DNA from: an uncultured bacterium
Lineage (GTDB): Bacteria > Myxococcota_A > Bradymonadia > Bradymonadales > Bradymonadaceae
Direction: 5' to 3'
Assembly (NCBI GenBank): GCA_937981985.1
Contig: CALJNB010000014.1
Span: 32,882-96,881 of the forward strand
DNA: 64,000 nucleotides
Shown: piece after piece, positions 49,361-58,075 of the stretch
Position numbering within the stretch: the first letter of the stretch is position 1
Layout: each line of letters opens with the position of its first letter
Notes under the pieces: model-generated
What the model saw: only the letters and a program-made list of their open reading frames with translations
Database searches by the model: none
Told to the model about the DNA's origin: nothing
Translations under genes and position numbers: made by a program

Positions 49361-50149
49361 TTGAATATCAAGAAATTATTAACCGCCTTCTTCTTACTTT
49401 CCCTTTTCTCTTTTTCTGTAGCATGCGGCGAAGTTCCGGAAGCCACCGATTCGGGAATCGATATTGCCCAAGAAGAATACGAAAGTTTGGCACACGAAGA
49501 GTTCGAGATCGATATCGACGCACTCATTGAACTTGATGAAGAAACAAGAAAACATGATTCAAAAGCCGACGTCGCCATGACTGGTATGGTTGTTATCGCT
49601 TCTCGAAATCTAGGAAATGTAGTGCAAGGCGTGCGTACCGTTGAGATTGCTCGCGGGATGTTTGCTGTCGCGCGTTGGGCCCTTGTCGGCGTTCAAGTTG
49701 CCGCGCTTGTAAATCCCGTTGTGATTGCAGGAGTTCTCATTGCTGGCGCAGTCGGTGTTGCGATTTGGTACGCGAATGAGCAGGCAGCGCTTGCTAAGCG
49801 AAGAGGTGGAGGTCAGAGCGGTGCGGGGCGAAATGGACATCGAGAAAAATTCAAAACCTGGAATGGAGTGACGAAACGAATTACATGTTCTGAACAAAAA
49901 TATAACCAAATGTACAACCACTATAAACTTGTTTGTAACCTACGTTCTTCATGCTTTAGAGGGATGTCTTGTTCTCTTGCGTCTGAATTTATGGACCGAG
50001 CGCGACGTTGCGCCGCTGAGCGTCGAAACTTCAATAATGTTTGTTTCCGCGGTTCTTCCGACCCAGGGCACGATACGGCGTTGATAGAAGCAGAAAATAA
50101 TGTTGCCAATTGTCGCGATCGTCTCGCCGTATCATGTCGATCTTGGTGA
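49361..50149 (+). CDS. TTG-start lipoprotein paralogue B with eight-cysteine C-terminal domain
   Basis: 262 residues. The start is placed at TTG 49361 rather than the frame's first Met, because GGAG-7-TTG and the following AAT-ATC-AAG-AAA mirror paralogue A. Lipobox S-V-A-C then Gly. Acidic segment (AQEEYESLAHEEFEIDIDAL), hydrophobic region (NPVVIAGVLIAGAVGVAIWYA), a Gly/Arg-rich linker, then TWNGVTKR and the eight-Cys domain with CFRGSSDPGHD. Its C-terminus is more diverged from A and C than its N-terminal half. A strong terminator follows. Confidence 0.85.
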   Translation: MNIKKLLTAFFLLSLFSFSVACGEVPEATDSGIDIAQEEYESLAHEEFEIDIDALIELDEETRKHDSKADVAMTGMVVIASRNLGNVVQGVRTVEIARGMFAVARWALVGVQVAALVNPVVIAGVLIAGAVGVAIWYANEQAALAKRRGGGQSGAGRNGHREKFKTWNGVTKRITCSEQKYNQMYNHYKLVCNLRSSCFRGMSCSLASEFMDRARRCAAERRNFNNVCFRGSSDPGHDTALIEAENNVANCRDRLAVSCRSW

Positions 50150-50193
50150 TTCACCCAAAAGGCGAATAGACTTTCGTCTTTGAATATTTCTTG

Positions 50194-50224
50194 AACGCCC
50201 GGTAAATCGGGCGTTTTTTTTTTT
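50194..50224 (+). terminator. intrinsic terminator after lipoprotein paralogue B
   Basis: Stem AACGCCCG (50194-50201) / CGGGCGTT (50208-50215), loop GTAAAT, and eleven T. It separates the lipoprotein pair from hrpB. Confidence 0.92.
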
Positions 50225-50387
50225 GAAAGAAGTGAAATGCGAGCATAGCGGTCGACGACCCACAAGTCGTTGATTTCATTGATGAGGTGATTAGCCGCCT
50301 TCACAGATACTCCAATTCGCGACGTACAATGTACAATTTGGAACAGGAGGTGTAGTTATTTCCTCGTTCTATTTCCTTCTGACGACG

Positions 50388-52793
50388 GTGCACCCATTGG
50401 ACTTCGCGATCGACCCCTATCTCGACAGCATCGTCGAACATCTCAAGACATCTCGCTCGTGCGTTATCTCCGCGCCACCGGGAACCGGTAAATCCACCCG
50501 CGTTCCTCCCCATCTCTTGGACAAGTTATCACCAAAGAAATCGATCGTCGTGGTTCAGCCGCGGCGACTGGCCGCAACCTCGCTCGCATCTTGGGTTGCA
50601 AAAAATAGAGACACAGCATTAGGAAAAGAAGTCGGTTACTCCGTTCGTTTTGATCGAAAAGCGTGCAAAGAAACAATGATCGAATTTGTGACAGATGGGC
50701 TACTTGTTCGGCGATTAGCTGGGGATCCCTTTTTAGAGCAACATGAAATTGTCATCCTTGATGAGTTTCATGAGCGCAGTCTAAATACCGATCTCTGCGC
50801 CGCATTTCTCCGTGAGCTTATGTCGGTCCGAGATGATCTTAAAGTCGTTGTTATGTCAGCCACAATTTCGGCAAAACAAGTTTCTGAGTACTTCAACGCT
50901 CCTATTGTCGATGTTAAAGTTCCACAGTTTCCGAATGAAATTGAGTACTTAAAAAAATTGCCGGACCGTCGAGATGATGCTGTTGCCAAAATTATACGTC
51001 AAGTTTTGGAAGACGATTCGAAAGAAGATATCTTGGCGTTCATGCCAGGAAAACGTGACATCGAAAATGTGCGCATGATGTTGGAAAACACGACAGCCGA
51101 TGTGCGAGTTTTACATGGTTCCCTTACGCTGGGTGAACAACGCACTGCTTTGGATCCTTCGGACCGCCGGCGCGTTATTCTCGCGACCAATATAGCAGAA
51201 ACGTCGCTTACCGTTCCGGGAGTACGTATCGTTGTCGATTCGGGAATCGAAAAAATTGATCATGTCGATCCTCATACCGGTTTTGATAATTTAGTAACCC
51301 AACCTATTAGTTTTGCGAGTGCCGATCAGAGGGCAGGGCGTGCCGCTCGCGAGGGCGCAGGCAAGACCTATCGTGCTTGGACGAAAAATAGTGAGTTTCG
51401 AATGGATAACTTTCGTACCTCGGCGATTATCCGGTCAGATATTACAGGCGCCGTTTTGCAAGTCGCAAAATGGACCAACGATTTAGACAACTTCAAATGG
51501 TTCGAGGCTCCGAAAGGAAGCAGCTTAAAAATCGCCTTGAAAATGTTGAATGCCATCGGCGCTATTGACGAAAATAATTCGATAACCCCTTTTGGTGAGA
51601 AACTTGTCGACTTACCCTTACCACCGCGCCTAGCTGCGTTGGTCTATCATGCTCGACAAGAGGGGTTTGCCCGAGAAGGGGCCTACGCGGCAGCTGTTCT
51701 GTCTGAACCTGAGTTTAAGCTTAAAAATAAACCTTCGGGAAAGGTCATAAAGTGTGATATCGGCGTCCGCGCTTCACAGATTGCCGAAACGGGTTTCCCG
51801 AAGAACGCCTTTCGAGTGGCTTGCCAAATTGAAAAAGACTGCCGGAAAAAAGGACCGATTAACGAGCAAATTATTCGCAAGTTATTGCTAAAAACCTTTC
51901 CTGATTTATTTTCTATTAAACGCACACCAAATCGTTACGCATTGGTCTCTGGCGGGTCCGCGTTTGTAAGACTTCGCGAAAAGGACAGGTCCGATTACGT
52001 ACTTGTTCTTCGTGCTTTCGGAACCAAGCAGGCCGATGGCGTATCCTGTTCAGTTGCAAATTACGTTACTGAAATCGACAAAAAAATGATCAAGGATATA
52101 GTAAGCACCGATATCGTTCCTATTTTTTCTGAGAAAGATAAACGCTTAGATATCTTTGAAGTTCAAAGTTTTTACGGTCTCGAATTGTCTCGAAAGCGTG
52201 CGGCAACAGATAAAGCCGATCCATTGGATGTTGTACGTATTTTTGCGGAGAACGTGATTCGAAATTGGACGAAAGCCTTTACCGTCAGCGATGAGGTCAC
52301 TCAACTTATCGCGCGGATGAATCTATTAGATCCCGAAAATCCTTTTGAGGACCGGATGGCAAATATTGAATTCGTGTCCATGCTGGTTGGCACCCATAGA
52401 TCCTTTAAAGCCACAAAGAAGATGGATCTAGCCAAATCTTTCATGGAAACCATTCCTTATTCGACTCAGCAAAAACTCAAAAAGGAGTTACCGTCGAAAT
52501 ATAAAACTCCAGCCGGAAAATTTCGTAAAATCGATTATAGTGTTTCACCGCCGGTCCTAGCGGTTCGTATTCAAGAGATGTTTGGATTGCATACCACACC
52601 CACGATCAATGACGGAAAAACTCGCCTGTGTTTGCATCTTCTCGCGCCTAATTCCCGACCCGCACAAATTACAGAAGATTTAGCGAGCTTTTGGGAGAAC
52701 ACTTACACGGAAGTTCGAAAAGAACTGATGGTTCGCTACCCCAAACACAACTGGCCGAAGAACCCGGCTGACGCGCAACCTCAAGCAAAATAG
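50388..52793 (+). CDS. hrpB: ATP-dependent RNA helicase HrpB
   Basis: 801 residues, close to E. coli HrpB. DEAH-box motifs: APPGTGKST (I), ILDEFHERS (II, DEFH), VVMSATIS (III), TNIAETSLTVPG (V) and QRAGRAAREG (VI). The C-terminal HrpB domain has YKTPAGKFRKIDY, PPVLAVRIQEMFGL and RPAQITEDLASFW, ending with VRYPKHNWPKNPADAQP. The start is uncertain: GTG 50388 has no ribosome site. A perfect AGGAGG (50345-50350) lies seven bases before an in-frame ATT at 50358, which would add ten residues. The cellular role of HrpB is poorly known. It sits between two inverted pairs of lipoprotein paralogues. Confidence 0.95.
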   Translation: MHPLDFAIDPYLDSIVEHLKTSRSCVISAPPGTGKSTRVPPHLLDKLSPKKSIVVVQPRRLAATSLASWVAKNRDTALGKEVGYSVRFDRKACKETMIEFVTDGLLVRRLAGDPFLEQHEIVILDEFHERSLNTDLCAAFLRELMSVRDDLKVVVMSATISAKQVSEYFNAPIVDVKVPQFPNEIEYLKKLPDRRDDAVAKIIRQVLEDDSKEDILAFMPGKRDIENVRMMLENTTADVRVLHGSLTLGEQRTALDPSDRRRVILATNIAETSLTVPGVRIVVDSGIEKIDHVDPHTGFDNLVTQPISFASADQRAGRAAREGAGKTYRAWTKNSEFRMDNFRTSAIIRSDITGAVLQVAKWTNDLDNFKWFEAPKGSSLKIALKMLNAIGAIDENNSITPFGEKLVDLPLPPRLAALVYHARQEGFAREGAYAAAVLSEPEFKLKNKPSGKVIKCDIGVRASQIAETGFPKNAFRVACQIEKDCRKKGPINEQIIRKLLLKTFPDLFSIKRTPNRYALVSGGSAFVRLREKDRSDYVLVLRAFGTKQADGVSCSVANYVTEIDKKMIKDIVSTDIVPIFSEKDKRLDIFEVQSFYGLELSRKRAATDKADPLDVVRIFAENVIRNWTKAFTVSDEVTQLIARMNLLDPENPFEDRMANIEFVSMLVGTHRSFKATKKMDLAKSFMETIPYSTQQKLKKELPSKYKTPAGKFRKIDYSVSPPVLAVRIQEMFGLHTTPTINDGKTRLCLHLLAPNSRPAQITEDLASFWENTYTEVRKELMVRYPKHNWPKNPADAQPQAK

Positions 52794-52893
52794 CAAGCAT
52801 AGGGTTTTGTTGTTTTGGGTTGGTGGTTCGCGCAAAGCGCATTTTCTACAAGAGTGTGAAAAAACGATGCGCCGGATTTTTGCTTGATATTAC

Positions 52894-53637
52894 TTACCTG
52901 CAAGCTCTTTGTGCTTGTGTAATACAATTCGTGATGTTTTGTTCGGCGTTTCTTAGGACTTGGTCGTGCCCAGGATCTGAGACGTTGTTAAAGCATACTT
53001 GGTTGAAGTATTTACGCGCAGCAACACAAGCCTTAGCTTTTGTGATGTGTGCAGAAGCGACTGAACACGATGTCTGTGCTGGACACTTTGACCAACTATT
53101 GCATGCATCTTTGTAGCGTTTTCGAAGTCGATTGTAATCGTTCTCGTTACAGTGGACTCGCTTTGTGATTCCGTTCCACGTTTTGGTTCTTGGCGCCGCT
53201 GCGGCTGCAGCCTTCTTTTTAGCGTAGTACACCGCAGCCCCGCCGACGGCGGCTGCAACGAGCACACCGGCAATTACCACGGGATTTGCCAACGCCACAA
53301 TTTGAACCGAAAAAAGTGCCCAACGTGCAACTACGAAGATCCCCTGAGCGACTCGAACCGCGTTCGCACCAGCTTTAACGTTTCCAAGTTGGGCTGAAGA
53401 AATGGCGACCATCCCCCCAGCTCCATCTGATTTTCCGTCGATCGCGTCAGTTTCTTTCTGGAGCTCGAGTAAAGCGTCGATATCAACCTCAAAATCTTCT
53501 TCAGCAAGCGCTTCATACTCTTCTTGGGTCATTTCAGATTCCGAGTCTGAACTCGCTTCGGGGACCTCACCACATGCAAAAGAAAAAGAGAAAACCGAAA
53601 GAAGAAGGAGAAGGGTGAGTAATTTTTTCAAGTTCAA
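52894..53637 (-). CDS. TTG-start lipoprotein paralogue C with eight-cysteine C-terminal domain
   Basis: 247 residues starting at TTG 53637 (AGG seven bases upstream). Lipobox S-F-A-C then Gly. Acidic segment TQEEYEALAEEDFEVDIDAL. The hydrophobic region (about 80-145) is rich in Val/Ala (NPVVIAGVLVAAAVGGAAVYYA). TWNGITKR and the eight-Cys domain (SCSVAS, CVAARKYFNQVCF, DPGHD) follow and are closest to paralogue A. It converges on hrpB, with about 100 bp between. The minus-strand leader contains a nested stem AGCCA..AAGGC/GCCTT..TGGCT near 53704-53739. Confidence 0.85.
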   Translation of the reverse strand: MNLKKLLTLLLLLSVFSFSFACGEVPEASSDSESEMTQEEYEALAEEDFEVDIDALLELQKETDAIDGKSDGAGGMVAISSAQLGNVKAGANAVRVAQGIFVVARWALFSVQIVALANPVVIAGVLVAAAVGGAAVYYAKKKAAAAAAPRTKTWNGITKRVHCNENDYNRLRKRYKDACNSWSKCPAQTSCSVASAHITKAKACVAARKYFNQVCFNNVSDPGHDQVLRNAEQNITNCITQAQRACR

Positions 53638-53846
53638 AGAGATACCTGCTTTAAATAGATTTTGTTAATAAAGACGAATAGGTACCCAGCAAGGTATATG
53701 CCAGCCATACCATGAAGGCTATCGCCTTATATCTGGCTTATCTATTAGCGTTTTTGTGTGACGGGACTTGGGTGTGCTTTGTTTGCCTCAGTCTTGCGAG
53801 GCGGTCTTTCCTCTTGTGTGTCTTTTTCGCCTCAGTGGCTTAGGAC

Positions 53847-53871
53847 CAAAAAAAACGCCCCTAAGGACGTT
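53847..53871 (-). terminator. intrinsic terminator after lipoprotein paralogue D
   Basis: On the minus strand: AACGTCC, loop TTAG, GGGCGTT, then TTTTTT. It lies just past the stop of paralogue D and before paralogue C, so C has its own promoter. Confidence 0.88.
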
Positions 53872-53892
53872 GTTAACGAGAGTGATGTTTTT

Positions 53893-54615
53893 CTAGTTAG
53901 CTGGACCGCAATGAACAGGTTTCGATCCTTTCCAGCATTGTTGAGCGTAACAGTGTTTTCCCTGCGTACCTTCGATACATCTGTCGTTAGCAGCAGATTT
54001 TGCAACTGCATGAGCAGCAGCGAGTGAATGTCCAAGGCCTATCCCCTCTACTCTGCCATGGACAGGCTGCCCCGATCCTGTTCCCATAATATTGCATCGC
54101 GTCAGTACTTTATACTTTCCGTCACCTTTCGCAACGAGTGGCTGCGCGTCGGTATAGGCTTGTATCTGGGCATCTGATTTTGCGTGGTAAGCTTGCGCAA
54201 ACACGACTGCAGCACCCACGACCGCTGCCGCAACGACTACACCTGCTATCGTGATTGGATTGGCGAGGGCCACAACCGTTACGACCGAGAGCGCCAACCT
54301 CGCGACAAGGAAGAACCCTCTCGCAACTTGAACTGTTCTGGCACCGGCTTGAACGTTTCCTAGATTCGAGGCAGCAATCATGACGGTACCGCCCGCAGCA
54401 TCGGATTTAGCATCACGCTTCTCGGTTTCTTCTTGGAGATCAAGCAAGGCATTTGCATCAATTTCAAACTCTTCGTTCGCGAGCGCTTCGTATTCCTCTT
54501 GAGTTACTTCAGCTTCGTCGTCTGAGGAAGCAGCTTCAGGGACCTCGCCGCACGCGAACGAGAAAAGGAAAATGCAAAGAAGGAGGGGAAGAGTGAGTAA
54601 TTGTTTCAATTTCAA
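53893..54615 (-). CDS. TTG-start lipoprotein paralogue D with a different C-terminal domain
   Basis: 240 residues. The TTG at 54615 is chosen because GGAG lies six bases upstream and the codons that follow (AAA-TTG-AAA) match the other paralogues; the ATG a few bases earlier overlaps that GGAG. Lipobox S-F-A-C then Gly, acidic segment (TQEEYEALANEEFEIDANAL) and hydrophobic region (NPITIAGVVVAAAVVGAAVVFA) follow the family. The C-terminus is unrelated to the eight-Cys domain: LTRCNIMGTGSGQPVHGRV, GLGHSLAAAHAVAKSAANDRC, HCYAQQCW, with five Cys. This is the exchange expected of a polymorphic family. The fold is not recognised. Confidence 0.83.
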   Translation of the reverse strand: MKLKQLLTLPLLLCIFLFSFACGEVPEAASSDDEAEVTQEEYEALANEEFEIDANALLDLQEETEKRDAKSDAAGGTVMIAASNLGNVQAGARTVQVARGFFLVARLALSVVTVVALANPITIAGVVVAAAVVGAAVVFAQAYHAKSDAQIQAYTDAQPLVAKGDGKYKVLTRCNIMGTGSGQPVHGRVEGIGLGHSLAAAHAVAKSAANDRCIEGTQGKHCYAQQCWKGSKPVHCGPAN

Positions 54616-54888
54616 ATGAAGCTCCATATAAGATCGTAGATTTGTCCGTCGGTACAGACTCAAATCGATTAAGAGCAATAAGGATGCCAAGAACTTGTTT
54701 CATTCCAACATGTGCAATCCCACGTAAATATCAGGGGGTCGAGATTACCGTAGCCTTAATTGAGCTATTCGGAGCACATTTTCTAGGGCGAGCAAGCAAC
54801 GTGTGTGGCGTCTCTGCCTCGTTTCTTAAAAGTGGTGAGTGATAGCCGATAAGTACGAACGGGTTTTAGACGTAGAGCTTTTTGTGTT

Positions 54889-55938
54889 TTAGGGAGTCGT
54901 TTTTGATGGGTAGGGCCTGAGACCAAGTAACATCTCGGCTTCTTCGGAAAGCGGCAGGTCCGCAAACTCATTTTCGGTAAACTCGGAAAGATGTTCGGCG
55001 AGGTCAGAGAATACGAGTTGGCGGTCGCGTCCAGAGTTGATTTCAACACACTTATTTTTGCTTCTAAAAAGTTCAACAGTCGGCAAGGTCTCGGCTTTAA
55101 AGGTATCAAAGCGTAACTTGATGCTTTCGACGTTATCATCGCTACGGCCTGAGTATTTAGCTCTTCCAAGAATACGTTTTTCCAAAACGGGATAGGGGCA
55201 TTCAAAATACAACATGGTAGGTATCGGGGAATCCTTCCCAAAAATATTGAACCATCCTTGGGCATTCTCTATCGAACGCGGGAAGCCGTCGATTAGGAAA
55301 TTGACTTTTCCGGTTGTTCGAATCAAACGTTCTATCGCGTTCTTTAAAAGGGTTACGGATAAGGACGTCGGTACAAGTTCGCCCTTTGTAATAATATCTT
55401 CGATAAGTTCTGCGGTCTCGCCGCCCGCGTTTATCTCAGCACGAAGTAAGTCACCGGCCGATAAGTGATGCCAGCCAAGTTGTAATTCAGCCAATTTACA
55501 CATCGTGCCTTTGCCGCTACCCGGGCCTCCAATCACAAATAAAATGTTTGGTTCAGGGCATGGCATACGAGGATCGTAATGGTGAATAACCACCTTCGGA
55601 GCTGGTGCGACGCCTTTTTTATAAACGTGCCATTCGCGTTCGGTCGGAGGAAGTTCTTCGTTGCAGGTGTTGTCGTAAGCGAGGTGCCCGTCGAGTCGAC
55701 AAATTCGCCATGATTTATACGTGTTGGAATAGGAGATCGCCGGGCTGCGTTTTGACTTTTTGTCGGCGCGATCCCAAGCCATTTTACCGTTCCAATAACC
55801 AAGAGAAGAGAGGGTTCCCGACTCAGATTCTTTAGGAGGTTCAGCCGAAGGCACGTACAAGCCATCGACTTCTGGAAGACCAGCGCCCGATACTTCTATA
55901 AATAGGGTGTTTTTAGTGGGAGGATTTTGGTCGTTCAT
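54889..55938 (-). CDS. eukaryotic-type UMP-CMP kinase with extra N-terminal domain
   Basis: 349 residues. Residues about 130-325 are an adenylate-kinase-fold NMP kinase: IGGPGSGKGT (P-loop), LSAGDLLRAE, FLIDGFPRSIENAQGWF and GRSDDNVESIKLR. The last two are signatures of eukaryotic UMP-CMP kinases rather than of bacterial Adk or Cmk. Such enzymes phosphorylate UMP, CMP and dCMP. The first ~115 residues form a separate domain (SGAGLPEVDGLYV, LSSLGYWNGKMAWDRADK, YKSWRICRLDGHLAYD) that I cannot name. The gene lies upstream of paralogue D on the same strand. Transfer from a eukaryote is possible but untested. Confidence 0.82.
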   Translation of the reverse strand: MNDQNPPTKNTLFIEVSGAGLPEVDGLYVPSAEPPKESESGTLSSLGYWNGKMAWDRADKKSKRSPAISYSNTYKSWRICRLDGHLAYDNTCNEELPPTEREWHVYKKGVAPAPKVVIHHYDPRMPCPEPNILFVIGGPGSGKGTMCKLAELQLGWHHLSAGDLLRAEINAGGETAELIEDIITKGELVPTSLSVTLLKNAIERLIRTTGKVNFLIDGFPRSIENAQGWFNIFGKDSPIPTMLYFECPYPVLEKRILGRAKYSGRSDDNVESIKLRFDTFKAETLPTVELFRSKNKCVEINSGRDRQLVFSDLAEHLSEFTENEFADLPLSEEAEMLLGLRPYPSKTTP

Positions 55939-56008
55939 AGCGCTCTCGCGAAAATAGAGGGTAGAACCATTTACGACAAACGCTTTGGTTAACTACATTT
56001 CCAAATAA

Positions 56009-56623
56009 CTACACATGAAGGGTCTGAAAAGTCACGAGGTACAATCCAAAAGTACTCACATCAAATCCGGCATCTGCGATAGCTCTTCGCTTTTGCGATA
56101 GGCTATGCAGGTCCAAGGCTTCGATAATGGTATCTTTTCGATCATGGACTTCCCACCAGAGATAGTCCGGTAAGATATCTGATATTGCTTCAAAATGTTC
56201 GCGAAAAATCGGAATATCAAGTTGGCGCGAGGCGGAGTAGGGCGAGTACCCTGGGAACTCCATTTCGACTTTAGCGGTCAGGATGGAAAAGCCGAGATGA
56301 AAAAAAGTTCGGTCGATTCGGTACGGATCGGTTCGTTGCTCGAAGGGGCCGTAATCGGTTCCTGTAATTCGGAGATCGAGATCAAATTGAGATTGAGTGA
56401 ATTGTCTAAGAGCTTGGGCAACACATCCAGCGACTCCAGCTTTATAGCCAGGTTCAACTTCGGGAACAAGCTGCGTTAAGACATCACCTATTTGATCGAA
56501 GGTACCTGCGCGCTCGGGGGCAACCCTTTCAACATAGGCTTCTAGAAGTCGTTGGTGATCTTTTGGACCGAGTTGGGTTCCAAGCATCAGAAAGGTTTCT
56601 ACAACGTGTTTTGATTTGCTCAT
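56009..56623 (-). CDS. hypothetical protein
   Basis: 204 residues, soluble, no signal peptide or membrane segment. No family recognised. The N-terminal half is helical (ETFLMLGTQLGPKDHQRLLEAYVERV); the middle contains ITGTDYGPFEQRTDPYRIDRTFFHLG. It is encoded 70 bp upstream of the UMP-CMP kinase-like gene on the same strand, so co-transcription is possible. Coding capacity is supported by a full-length frame with codon use like its neighbours. Confidence 0.7.
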   Translation of the reverse strand: MSKSKHVVETFLMLGTQLGPKDHQRLLEAYVERVAPERAGTFDQIGDVLTQLVPEVEPGYKAGVAGCVAQALRQFTQSQFDLDLRITGTDYGPFEQRTDPYRIDRTFFHLGFSILTAKVEMEFPGYSPYSASRQLDIPIFREHFEAISDILPDYLWWEVHDRKDTIIEALDLHSLSQKRRAIADAGFDVSTFGLYLVTFQTLHV

Positions 56624-56776
56624 CGGCTGAGTCTAGCAGGACTACGAAAACTGCAAATAAAATGAATCTTAATCCGGAACGTCTCTAGGAAGATCTAGGT
56701 TTGTATATTTAGGACGAGGAGTTTGACTTTTTTTGGGGCGACGAATAAAGATGTAGCTCTTACACGGAGTCCGAGC

Positions 56777-58075
56777 ATGAGCTTTCTAAGTTGGGGAAAT
56801 TATCCAAATATTAAAAGTACATTTTTCGGTTTCGAAAAGCCGACCCATTTGAAAAAAATCATTTCAGACAATCTTGGTCTTATTGCATATGGCAACGGGC
56901 GTAGTTATGGGGATAGCGCTTTAAGCTCAAAAATGATCAAAACGCGCCAGCGAAATTACTTTCTTGATTTCGACGAAGTCTCAGGAATTATTAAGGTTGA
57001 GGCGGGTGTTCTTTTATCCGAAATTTTGGATGTAATTGTTCCAAAGGGTTGGTTTATAAAAGTAACCCCAGGCACAAAGTTAGTTACAGTGGGTGGGTGT
57101 ATTGCCGCGGACGTCCACGGAAAGAATCACCATGTCGGCGGATGCTTCAGCGAAAGTGTGGAGTCATTCACGCTCATGATGGCTGATGGGAAAGTACGAA
57201 CCTGTTCAAACAAAAAGAATGTCGATCTATTCCGAGCTACTTGTGGCGGGATGGGACTCACAGGCGTTATTCTTGACGCAACGTTGAGCTTGAAGAAAAT
57301 TAATTCTAAGAATATCGACCAGACGACGATTAAAACACGTAATCTCCAAGAAACTTTTGATGCTTTTGAAGAATATAATGATGTCCCCTATTCCGTTGCT
57401 TGGATTGATTGTCTAGCAAAAGGAAAAGATTTAGGACGCTGTCTCTTAATGGTCGGAGATTTTTCCGATGACGGAGATCTTGATTATTCGAATAAGTGGC
57501 GTTTCAATGTTCCCTTTAGTTTTCCGTCCTTTACCCTGAATAACGCAACCGTAAAATTGCTTAACTTTGGTTATTTCCGCAAGACGCTCGGAAGAGTTAC
57601 CAAGCAAAAGGTAAATATCGATACATTTTTCTATCCATTGGATTTCGTTGCGAATTGGAATCGTGTTTACGGTAAGAACGGATTTACGCAATACCAATGT
57701 ATTCTACCCAAAGATGTCAGCTATGAAGGCTACGAAGAAATCCTAGGACGGATAGCTGATGCCGGAAAGGGATCCTTTTTAGCTATTTTGAAATTGTACG
57801 GACCGGCAAACGAAAACTATCTTTCGTTCCCACTCGATGGGTATAGCCTAGCGTTGGACTTTAAGATCGAAAGCGGACTGTTTGAGTTGCTCGATGATCT
57901 TGATCAGATCGTCGTAAAATACGGTGGACGCGTTTATCTCGCCAAAGATGTTCGAATCAGTAAAGAGCTATTCGAGAAGGGTTATCCGATGATCGAAAAG
58001 TTTCGTGCGCTGCGTAAAAAATACAATTTAGAGGATCGCTTTAGTTCTCTACAATCTAAACGAGTAGGAATATAG
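56777..58075 (+). CDS. DprE1-like FAD-dependent oxidase
   Basis: 432 residues from ATG 56777, with GGAG seven bases upstream; an earlier in-frame start at 56723 is less likely. The FAD domain has AYGNGRSYGDSAL and GGCIAADVHGKNHHVGG, the latter matching the HGKNHH of mycobacterial DprE1. The C-terminal YGGRVYLAKDVR also matches. The Cys387 of DprE1, target of benzothiazinones, is Ala here (GYSLALDF). DprE1 oxidises decaprenylphosphoryl ribose. The adjacent SDR would reduce the keto intermediate, giving an arabinose donor, or here some related polyprenyl sugar. Confidence 0.88.
   Translation: MSFLSWGNYPNIKSTFFGFEKPTHLKKIISDNLGLIAYGNGRSYGDSALSSKMIKTRQRNYFLDFDEVSGIIKVEAGVLLSEILDVIVPKGWFIKVTPGTKLVTVGGCIAADVHGKNHHVGGCFSESVESFTLMMADGKVRTCSNKKNVDLFRATCGGMGLTGVILDATLSLKKINSKNIDQTTIKTRNLQETFDAFEEYNDVPYSVAWIDCLAKGKDLGRCLLMVGDFSDDGDLDYSNKWRFNVPFSFPSFTLNNATVKLLNFGYFRKTLGRVTKQKVNIDTFFYPLDFVANWNRVYGKNGFTQYQCILPKDVSYEGYEEILGRIADAGKGSFLAILKLYGPANENYLSFPLDGYSLALDFKIESGLFELLDDLDQIVVKYGGRVYLAKDVRISKELFEKGYPMIEKFRALRKKYNLEDRFSSLQSKRVGI

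Noticed and set aside
50358..50360. ATT as start codon of hrpB behind a perfect AGGAGG
   Set aside because: ATT starts are extremely rare; noted in the hrpB entry but not adopted without proteomic data.
52828..52843. GCGC-AAA-GCGC hairpin between hrpB and paralogue C as a bidirectional terminator
   Set aside because: Four-base stem and a poor T-run; too weak to list.
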